DNA of 11,978 nt from Chloroflexota bacterium (lineage in GTDB: Bacteria; Chloroflexota; Chloroflexia; Chloroflexales; Kallotenuaceae), in the NCBI GenBank assembly GCA_019240175.1, contig JAFAYS010000018.1, positions 1 to 11,978 on the forward strand, read 5' to 3'. Both the position numbers and the translations under genes were made by a program. Positions 5,652 to 10,533 of this stretch are shown piece by piece. Position 1 is the stretch's first letter, and the number at the start of each line of letters is the position of its first letter. The notes under the pieces were generated by a model. That model was not told the origin of the DNA and searched no databases. It saw only the letters and a program-made list of their open reading frames with translations.

Positions 5652-6863
5652 ATGGGCACAACATTTACTGATGCTCCCCAGATCTTCCTGACCTCCGAGT
5701 CGGTGACTGAGGGACATCCCGATAAGATTTGCGACCAGATCTCGGACGCGATTCTGGACGCGCTACTGGAACAGGACCCGCGCTCACGTGTGGCCTGCGA
5801 GACGGCGACGACTACCGGCCTGGTGGTGGTGCTGGGCGAAGTGACGACCAACGGCTATGTCGAGGTGCAGGATATTGTGCGCCGCGTCATCACCGAGATA
5901 GGCTATACCCACAGCGACTACGGCTTCGACGCCAACACCTGCGGCGTGATGGTCGCGCTGCACGGCCAGTCCGCCGATATTGCGCTGGGCGTCGACAAGG
6001 CGCTTGAGGCCAAGGCGGGCGAGATGACCGAGGCTGAGGTCGAGGCGGTTGGTGCCGGCGACCAGGGCATGATGTTCGGCTTCGCCTGCAACGAGTCGCC
6101 CGAGCTGATGCCGCTGACGATCGCGCTGTCGCACCGCTTGACGCGCCGCCTGAGCGAGATCCGCAAGTCGGGCCAGCTGACCTACCTGCGCCCGGACGGC
6201 AAAGCCCAGGTGACGGTCGAGTACGCGCATGGCGTGCCGAAGCGCGTCGATACGGTGCTGGTCTCGACGCAGCATGACGCCGGCGTTTCCCAGGAGCAGA
6301 TCCGCAACGATGTGATCGAGCATGTGATCAAGGCGGTCATTCCTGCCGAGCTGCTCGACGACAAGACCAAGTATTACGTCAACCCGACCGGTCGCTTCGT
6401 GGTCGGCGGCCCAATGGGCGACGCAGGTCTGACCGGACGCAAGATCATCGTCGATACCTACGGCGGCATCGCCCGCCACGGCGGCGGCGCGTTCTCGGGC
6501 AAAGATCCGACAAAGGTCGATCGCTCGGCAGCCTACGCGGCACGCTACGTGGCCAAGAACGTGGTCGCGGCGGGTCTGGCGGAGCGCTTCGAGGTCCAGC
6601 TCTCGTACGCGATCGGCGTGGCCAAGCCGCTTTCGGTCAGCGTCGAGACCTTCGGCACCGGCAAGATCGCCGACGAAGATCTGCAGCGCCTGATCGACGA
6701 GAACTTCGATCTGCGACCCGGCGCGATCATCCGCGACCTGAATCTGCGCCGCCCGATCTATCGCAAGACGGCGGCCTACGGTCACTTTGGCCGCGACGAT
6801 ATCGATGCGCCGTGGGAAAAAACCGACAAGGCTGATGCGCTGCGCAAGGCGGCGGGACTGTAA
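5652..6863 (+). CDS. metK: S-adenosylmethionine synthetase (methionine adenosyltransferase)
   Basis: MetK makes SAM from methionine and ATP, releasing phosphate and pyrophosphate, in the cytosol as a tetramer. The 403-aa protein is close to the usual bacterial length of about 385-400. Signatures: SESVTEGHPDKICDQISDA (15-33; His and Asp contact ATP and Mg), GEVTT (62-66), the ATP-site hexapeptide GAGDQG (134-139), NPTGRFVVGGP (244-254), DAGLTGRKIIVDTYGG (257-272), the phosphate loop GGGAFSGKD (277-285) and DRSAAYAARYVAKN (290-303). GAAGGA (5638-5643) lies 8 nt before the ATG. It is the last gene of the SAM operon, and the end product SAM is the ligand of the operon's own riboswitch, closing a feedback loop. 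Confidence 0.98.
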   Translation: MGTTFTDAPQIFLTSESVTEGHPDKICDQISDAILDALLEQDPRSRVACETATTTGLVVVLGEVTTNGYVEVQDIVRRVITEIGYTHSDYGFDANTCGVMVALHGQSADIALGVDKALEAKAGEMTEAEVEAVGAGDQGMMFGFACNESPELMPLTIALSHRLTRRLSEIRKSGQLTYLRPDGKAQVTVEYAHGVPKRVDTVLVSTQHDAGVSQEQIRNDVIEHVIKAVIPAELLDDKTKYYVNPTGRFVVGGPMGDAGLTGRKIIVDTYGGIARHGGGAFSGKDPTKVDRSAAYAARYVAKNVVAAGLAERFEVQLSYAIGVAKPLSVSVETFGTGKIADEDLQRLIDENFDLRPGAIIRDLNLRRPIYRKTAAYGHFGRDDIDAPWEKTDKADALRKAAGL

Positions 6864-6868
6864 GCACG

Positions 6869-6918
6869 TAGAACCTAGAACCTAGAACCGGAAGGGATTC
6901 AATGGTTCTAGGTTCTAG
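6869..6918. terminator. 15-bp perfect inverted repeat made of 7-nt units, after metK
   Basis: CTAGAACCTAGAACC (6875-6889) is the exact reverse complement of GGTTCTAGGTTCTAG (6904-6918), with a 14-nt loop. It begins 11 nt after the metK stop (with further partial units from 6869) and is the first strong hairpin after the operon, so it may end or protect the transcript. Only ATCTTTGGT follows, not a real U-tract. Each arm is two copies of the TAGGTTC unit found in all the repeat blocks. Confidence 0.6.
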
Positions 6919-7165
6919 ATCTTTGGTAGGCCTTTAAGAAGATCAGGCCCTCACCCCTTCGCTATCGCTCTTCCCCTTCCCCGAACCTTGGCGGGCTTCC
7001 GCCTCGGTTGCGACAGGCGAGGGGAAATTGCGGGCGCAGCAAGCAGCGCCCTTACACCTTTGTTCCCTTGTTCGTTCTCGATTCTCGGTTCTCCTGCTTG
7101 TTCTTTTGTTTCTTTGTTCTTTTGTTCTTTGTTCCCCTAGGTTCTAGGCTCTTAGTTCTAGGTTC
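6869..7165 (+). repeat. Composite dispersed repeat block, copy 2 (307-bp gene-free stretch after metK)
   Basis: Modules in order: inverted TAGGTTC repeat (6869-6918); hairpin module (6948-7023, outer CCCTC/GAGGG, middle AACC/GGTT, inner GGCGG/CCGCC, loop GCTT), which carries about 20 extra bases (CTTCGCTATCGCTCTTCCCC-like) in its 5' half compared with copy 1; the GGGCGC/GCGCCC hairpin module around AGCAAGCA (7032-7051); a long TTGTTC tract (about 7057-7135); and four 7-nt units TAGGTTC, TAGGCTC, TTAGTTC, TAGGTTC (7138-7165) ending six bases before the next ATG. No gene is visible in the stretch. Confidence 0.85.
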
Positions 7166-7170
7166 TTGAG

Positions 7171-7572
7171 ATGTCACAGCTACCTTTTGATCGCCTGATG
7201 CGCGAGCTTGCGTCTTACCTCGGCACGCCGCTAAGCTTCGATCGAGGAATTTACAGGCTGATCGTGCCGCTGCCGATGAGCCGCCAGCAAGAAGTCAGCG
7301 CCTCGATTCGCAACGACGACGACGGACGTCAGATCATCGCGTTTGTTTCCACGGTTGGCGAGGCCCGGCGCGGCATCGAGCCGTGGAATCTGTTGCGCGC
7401 GAATGGTTCGCCGATCTACAGCCGCGCGGCGCTGCTGGGCGATATGATCGTCGTGATCGCTAGCCAGCTGCTGGAAACCGCGCAGGCGGAAGAAGTGCTA
7501 CTGATCTTGCGTGAGGTGGCGCACTTCGCCGATCAGTTGGAGCGCAAGCATTTCCGCGGCGACATGTTCTGA
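7171..7572 (+). CDS. Small soluble protein of unknown function (possibly YbjN/CesT-chaperone-like)
   Basis: The 133-aa protein has an N-terminal helix (FDRLMRELASYLG), alternating strands (YRLIVPLP, QQEVSASIR, GRQIIAFVSTVG), a central LLRANGSPIYSRAALLGDMIVVIASQL and a C-terminal helix EEVLLILREVAHFADQLERKHF. That helix-strand-helix order, with a late 'l..va..AD.L' helix, recalls YbjN or type III secretion chaperone-like folds, but this is resemblance by pattern only. There is no signal peptide or membrane segment. The ATG is six bases after the 7-nt repeat array, and no Shine-Dalgarno is visible. The last 23 codons are duplicated downstream at 8139-8212. Confidence 0.75.
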   Translation: MSQLPFDRLMRELASYLGTPLSFDRGIYRLIVPLPMSRQQEVSASIRNDDDGRQIIAFVSTVGEARRGIEPWNLLRANGSPIYSRAALLGDMIVVIASQLLETAQAEEVLLILREVAHFADQLERKHFRGDMF

Positions 7573-7574
7573 GC
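7501..7574 (+). repeat. 74-bp direct repeat, left copy (3' end of the preceding gene)
   Basis: This segment covers the last 23 codons, the stop and GC of the 133-aa gene. It matches 8139-8212 over 74 bp with three differences. Homology starts and stops abruptly: the upstream and downstream flanks of the two copies are unrelated. The distance between copies is 638 bp. Confidence 0.95.
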
Positions 7575-7587
7575 CAGTGATGTCACA

Positions 7588-7625
7588 TATAATCACTTGA
7601 CGCAACAGCATGGTTCTGTTATACA
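7588..7625 (+). promoter_or_regulatory. Near-consensus promoter of the two-gene cassette (leaderless start)
   Basis: TTGACG (7597-7602), a 17-bp spacer and TATACA (7620-7625) form a near-consensus sigma-70 promoter. Counting from the -10, the transcription start falls on 7632, the A of the next gene's ATG, so the mRNA should be leaderless; no Shine-Dalgarno is present to contradict this. A perfect TATAAT also occurs at 7588-7593 but lacks a good -35, and may be a second, weaker start. Confidence 0.72.
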
Positions 7626-7631
7626 AAACTT

Positions 7632-7865
7632 ATGCAGTTCGAGATCATCGGTGATATTACCAGCATTGAAACCTTCGCCGTTGGTAACGCTATTCGGGAA
7701 ATCGAACGCTTGCAGCGAACTTATGGGCGTGGACGGTGGCGAAAACGTAAAGGCATCACTATAGTTCGCTTAGCTGATGGAACAATCCATCAAGCCGAAG
7801 TCCACTGGTATGAGGCGTCAGGCATCGGTCGTCAGGAAATGAAGATTAAGCATCTTTTGGATTGA
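7632..7865 (+). CDS. Small conserved-looking protein, cassette gene A (function unknown)
   Basis: A 77-aa basic protein with IGDITSIETFAVGNAIREIERL (helix about 13-28), the strongly basic run RTYGRGRWRKRKG (29-41), then strands TIVRLADGTIHQAEVHWYEA (43-62) and a basic end GIGRQEMKIKHLLD. From memory, similar small proteins with the RGRWRKxKG and EVHWYEAxGIGR motifs are common as hypothetical proteins in filamentous cyanobacteria and Chloroflexota; I know of no assigned function. The basic patch would suit nucleic acid binding (inference). Codon and base use are visibly more AT-rich than the SAM operon. It is preceded by a leaderless-type promoter, and gene B starts 6 nt after its stop. A toxin-antitoxin-like pair is possible but unproven. 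Confidence 0.82.
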   Translation: MQFEIIGDITSIETFAVGNAIREIERLQRTYGRGRWRKRKGITIVRLADGTIHQAEVHWYEASGIGRQEMKIKHLLD

Positions 7866-7871
7866 AACTCT

Positions 7872-8108
7872 ATGAGCCAGCAACCAACAGCCGCCATTCA
7901 GCTTGTGATCTGTATTCGCAACGACGAATATCCAGCTTCGTTGGAAGTGCGGAAGATATACCAGACTTTACCCGATACAACGGCAGCTGCTCACCATATG
8001 ATCCGTGTCATCGATGAGTCAGGCGAAGACTATTTGTATCCTGCAACGTATTTCTTGCCCATTGACTTACCTCGACCTATTCGTATAGCACTTAATCTTG
8101 CTGCATAA
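7872..8108 (+). CDS. Small conserved-looking protein, cassette gene B (function unknown)
   Basis: A 78-aa protein, less basic than gene A, with strand IQLVICIRND (9-18), SLEVRKIYQTLPD (23-35), IRVIDESGEDYLYPATYF (44-61) and LPRPIRIALNLAA. The stretch VxKIYQxLPD...IRVIDESGEDYLYP has the look of a small beta-rich domain that recurs as 'hypothetical protein' in cyanobacteria and Chloroflexota (recollection, no family name). It begins 6 nt after gene A, so the two are translated from one message. No Shine-Dalgarno is visible, which suggests coupling. Its stop TAA (8106-8108) is in frame with the downstream 23-codon duplicate, so readthrough would append that tail. Confidence 0.8.
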   Translation: MSQQPTAAIQLVICIRNDEYPASLEVRKIYQTLPDTTAAAHHMIRVIDESGEDYLYPATYFLPIDLPRPIRIALNLAA

Positions 8109-8138
8109 AGCGTATCCACCACATCACTTCGCCGTCCG

Positions 8139-8212
8139 CTGATCTTACGTGAGGTGGCGCACTTCGCCGATCAGCTGGAGCGCAAGCATTTCCGTGGCGA
8201 CATGTTCTGAGC
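8139..8212 (+). pseudogene. Duplicated 3' end of the 133-aa gene (direct repeat, right copy)
   Basis: The 74 bp encode the same 23 C-terminal residues (LILREVAHFADQLERKHF..., ending RGDMF) and TGA as 7501-7574. The three mismatches (TTG/TTA, TTG/CTG, CGC/CGT) are all synonymous. No start codon precedes it in frame; upstream in frame there is only the stop of cassette gene B. It is therefore a broken gene end, not an expressed gene. Confidence 0.9.
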
Positions 8213-8249
8213 ACACAGGCCAATACAGATCGCTTCAGCCAAATCTCAT

Positions 8250-8267
8250 TGTATGCTCCTGTATGCT
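8250..8267 (+). repeat. Two TGTATGCT direct repeats at 10-bp spacing upstream of a membrane protein gene
   Basis: TGTATGCT occurs at 8250-8257 and 8260-8267, one helical turn apart and 26 bp before the next start codon. Each contains TGTATGCT, which also reads as an extended -10 (TG then TATGCT). They could be alternative promoters or an operator; no convincing -35 is present. Confidence 0.35.
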
Positions 8268-8292
8268 TGCAGATAGTGTGAAGGAGCTGATC

Positions 8293-8706
8293 ATGAACCG
8301 ATTCCTGGTGGTTGCATACACTATCTTGTGTGTGCTTGGCACAACTGTATATCCTCCTCTACCGGAGCCCTTGAGTCGCAAATTTGTCATCATGCTGTTT
8401 TGTCTGGCACTGCTATCAGGCTTCGTCGAAGCAGCGGCTACTGTATACACTGGAAAAAGGCGTTGGATCTGGGCTTGGTTACCCGTGGTTGCCGGGGTAG
8501 TTGGATACTTTGAAGTCATGGTGGCGATCGAGGTGATATCAAGTGTAGGCCCGCCAGATCCGGATGGTCCGTATGCGCTGGTTGTGTTCCCGTTTATGGC
8601 CGTGGGCTTCGCGGTTCCGTTCGCGCTCCTGGTCCACGGTTGGGCTACCTGCCTCCTGTGGCTGGGACGAGCCCGCGTCTGGCCTAAGCATTCGATCTCG
8701 TGCTGA
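8293..8706 (+). CDS. Small four-helix integral membrane protein, unknown function
   Basis: The 137-aa protein has hydrophobic segments at about 4-21, 31-50, 60-84 and 102-126, joined by short polar turns (PPLPEPLSRK, YTGKRRW, GPPDPDGP). ATG 8293 is supported by AAGGAG (8281-8286) at 6-nt spacing. In-frame ATGs upstream fall in sequence that belongs to the duplicated fragment in another frame. No catalytic motif is evident, and I do not recognise the family. Base use is less GC-rich than the flanking core genes. It runs convergently into the SDR gene on the other strand. Confidence 0.75.
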   Translation: MNRFLVVAYTILCVLGTTVYPPLPEPLSRKFVIMLFCLALLSGFVEAAATVYTGKRRWIWAWLPVVAGVVGYFEVMVAIEVISSVGPPDPDGPYALVVFPFMAVGFAVPFALLVHGWATCLLWLGRARVWPKHSISC

Positions 8707-8716
8707 TAAGGCCAAT

Positions 8717-8751
8717 AAAACAGCCAGGCCACGCACGCAGCGCAGCCTGGC
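8717..8751 (-). terminator. Intrinsic terminator of the SDR gene
   Basis: On the - strand GCCAGGC/GCCTGGC pair as the lower stem, and TGCGC/GCGTG continue the helix (with two wobble pairs) around a TGCGT loop (8723-8751). TGTTTTATT follows on that strand. It begins 12 bp after the SDR stop codon and lies between the convergent genes; on the + strand it lacks a T-run. Confidence 0.8.
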
Positions 8752-8763
8752 CGGTTGCTCGAT

Positions 8764-9546
8764 CTAGCCGCGTAGCAACGACTCGCCGCCGTCGATCCAC
8801 ATCTCGGTGCCGGTGATATGCTTGGACGCGTCCGAGGCCAAAAACAGCACCAGCTGCGCGACCTCCTCGGATGTACCGGGCTCACCACCCGTCAGCGGCA
8901 TGCCTTCGTCCTCGTACTCGGTCTCGAAGCGCACCTTGTCCAGATTGCGCTGCTCGGTATTCTCGTCGATGTTGGTCTCGATCGCGCCGGGACAAATCAC
9001 GTTGACGCGGATCTTGTGCGGGGCCAGCTCAAGCGCGACCATTTTAGTAAACGCCACTTGCGCCGCCTTGGTGCAGGAATAGGCCGTCGCGCCGGTGTTG
9101 CTGAAGATGCGAGTGCCATTCACCGACGACGTGACGATCACCGAGCCGCCCTGCTTTTTGAGATGCGGCACGGCGTATTTGACCGTCAGGAACGTGCCCT
9201 TGAGATTGATGTTGATCGTTTTGTCCCACTCGTCGGGCTCAAGCTCTTCCAGCGGTGCCCACACACCGTTGATGCCGGCGTTAGCGAACACAATGTCGAG
9301 CCGGCCCCAGCGCTCGATCGTCTGCGCGACCGCCTGCTGCATCTGATCCGGCTGCGAGATATCGGCGGTCACCACGATCGCCTCGCCGTCGCTCTGCTGG
9401 ATCTGCTCGACTGTTTGCTTGAGCTCGTCCTCGGTATGGCCCAGCGCGGCGATCTTCGCGCCTTCTTTGGCCAGCAGCAGCGCCGCCGCCTTGCCGATGC
9501 CGGAGCCTGCTCCTGTGATCAGCGCCACTTTATCCTTCAGCTGCAT
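8764..9546 (-). CDS. Short-chain dehydrogenase/reductase (classical SDR)
   Basis: A 260-aa NAD(P)-dependent oxidoreductase with a Rossmann fold. Visible motifs: cofactor glycine motif TGAGSGIG (11-18), D62 after strand 3 (VTADIS), NAG (89-91), the active-site Asn in INLKGTF (N114), catalytic Ser 141 (VTSSVNG), Tyr 156 and Lys 160 (YSCTK), PG (186-187) and the C-terminal GTEMWIDGG (246-254). The second-strand end reads AALGHTEDEL, with neither the Asp typical of NAD users nor a clear Arg, so cofactor choice is uncertain. The substrate cannot be read from sequence; generic 3-oxoacyl-ACP reductase-like or glucose dehydrogenase-like roles are both possible. The ATG is preceded on its strand by GGGAGG (9553-9558) at 6-nt spacing. 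It is monocistronic, with its own terminator and another one upstream. Confidence 0.95.
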   Translation of the reverse strand: MQLKDKVALITGAGSGIGKAAALLLAKEGAKIAALGHTEDELKQTVEQIQQSDGEAIVVTADISQPDQMQQAVAQTIERWGRLDIVFANAGINGVWAPLEELEPDEWDKTININLKGTFLTVKYAVPHLKKQGGSVIVTSSVNGTRIFSNTGATAYSCTKAAQVAFTKMVALELAPHKIRVNVICPGAIETNIDENTEQRNLDKVRFETEYEDEGMPLTGGEPGTSEEVAQLVLFLASDASKHITGTEMWIDGGESLLRG

Positions 9547-9606
9547 AAAGATCCTCCCTCATCTACCAAATCCTGGTGGCGCTGTCAGCAAGCTATATAC
9601 CAGCAC

Positions 9607-9641
9607 AAAGCCGCCGATCCCACGCAGATGGAACCGGCGGC
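9607..9641 (-). terminator. Hairpin terminator after the ABC export operon
   Basis: On the - strand a 12-bp stem (9610-9621 with 9630-9641; 10 Watson-Crick and 2 G-T pairs) closes an 8-nt loop and is followed by TTTGTG. The U-tract is short, so termination may be modest. It begins 23 bp after the ATPase stop and separates the export operon from the SDR gene. Confidence 0.65.
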
Positions 9642-9664
9642 CTGATGCGGATGTGTAGATTAGT

Positions 9665-10390
9665 CTAGCTCGCGCTGACCGTCTCCGGCGCGTGGGCGGG
9701 ACGCGTCACCTTTTCGTTACGCTCATCCAGCCCGATCTTGCCGTCGCGAACGTGGATAATCCGGCGCGCATAGGCGGCAATATCCGGCTCGTGGGTAACC
9801 AGAATCACAGTGATGCCCTGCTCGGCGTTGAGCCGCGTGAAGATGTTCATAATCTCCTCGCCGGTCCTGGTATCGAGCGCGCCCGTTGGCTCGTCGGCCA
9901 GCACAATTCGCGGATTGCTCACCAGCGCCCGCGCGATCGCCACGCGCTGCTGCTGGCCGCCGGATAGCTCGTTGGGCTTGTGGTGCATACGCTCGCCCAT
10001 GCCCACCATTTTCAACGCGGCCTCGGCGCGCTCGCGGCGGTTGCGACCATCGCCGTAGAGCGTCGGCAGCTCAACGTTGCGCAGCGCCGAGCGACGCTGC
10101 AACAGCATATACTGCTGGAAAACAAAGCCGAGCTTCTGGTTGCGGATCTCGGCCAGCTGGTTATCGTTGAGCGCACCCACGTCCACGCCATCCAGCAGAT
10201 ACTGGCCGCCGGTCGGCTGATCCAGACAGCCGATGATATTCATCAGCGTAGACTTGCCGGAGCCGGACGGCCCCATGATCGCCACCAGCTCGCCCTCGTT
10301 GATCGTCAGCGACACGCCTTGCAGCGCGTGGACCTCGACATCGCCCATTTTGTATGTCTTTGTGAGATCGTGCAATTCTATCAGCGCCAT
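9665..10390 (-). CDS. ABC transporter ATP-binding protein, MacB/LolD-type
   Basis: A 241-aa cytoplasmic ATPase that powers the neighbouring MacB-like permease. Motifs: Walker A GPSGSGKST (40-48), Q-loop Gln 92 (FVFQQYMLL), ABC signature LSGGQQQR (142-149), Walker B IVLADEP (162-168) and switch His 200 (LVTHEP). The sequence HALQGVSLTI...MNIIGCLDQPTGGQY is typical of the MacB/LolD/FtsE branch (MacB-type 'mechanotransmission' exporters). The C-terminal 20 residues or so are polar and variable. The gene follows the permease by 143 bp containing a repeat block. On its strand GAGGG (10400-10404) lies 9 nt before the ATG and comes from the repeat's CCCTC motif. Its substrate is unknown; antibiotic, peptide or lipoprotein export are all possible. 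Confidence 0.95.
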   Translation of the reverse strand: MALIELHDLTKTYKMGDVEVHALQGVSLTINEGELVAIMGPSGSGKSTLMNIIGCLDQPTGGQYLLDGVDVGALNDNQLAEIRNQKLGFVFQQYMLLQRRSALRNVELPTLYGDGRNRRERAEAALKMVGMGERMHHKPNELSGGQQQRVAIARALVSNPRIVLADEPTGALDTRTGEEIMNIFTRLNAEQGITVILVTHEPDIAAYARRIIHVRDGKIGLDERNEKVTRPAHAPETVSAS

Positions 10391-10398
10391 AGTTTCAG

Positions 10399-10531
10399 GC
10401 CCTCACATTGGCCCTGCGGGCAAACAAGGGAACAAGGAAACAAAGGAACAAACAATCGGGCTACTTTTTGTTCTCTTGTTGGTTTGTTCCCTTGTTCTTT
10501 CATTAGGTTCTTAGTTCTAGGTTCTAGGTTC
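10399..10531 (+). repeat. Composite dispersed repeat block, copy 3, with a long hairpin
   Basis: It contains a truncated CCCTCAC module and a GCCC/GGGC mini-hairpin (10399-10421). Next come facing TTGTTC tracts: AACAAGGGAACAA (10423-10435) pairs perfectly with 10484-10496, and 10439-10452 pairs with 10467-10480 at 12 of 14 positions, leaving a 14-nt loop. Four 7-nt units TAGGTTC, TTAGTTC, TAGGTTC, TAGGTTC (10504-10531) end two bases from the permease stop. It lies inside an operon, between permease and ATPase. Confidence 0.85.
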
Positions 10532-10533
10532 TT

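Noticed and set aside
5784..6785. 333-codon open frame antisense to metK
   Set aside because: Shadow of metK codon bias; MetK on the + strand has every family motif.
7501..8212. Insertion sequence with a transposase
   Set aside because: The repeats are direct copies of a gene end, there are no terminal inverted repeats, and neither small protein shows transposase or recombinase motifs.
8149..8292. Longer start for the small membrane protein
   Set aside because: That part overlaps the duplicated gene end in another frame and has no ribosome binding site; ATG 8293 has AAGGAG 6 nt upstream.
8818..9645. 275-codon + strand frame over the SDR gene
   Set aside because: Antisense shadow; the - strand SDR has complete catalytic and cofactor motifs and a good Shine-Dalgarno.
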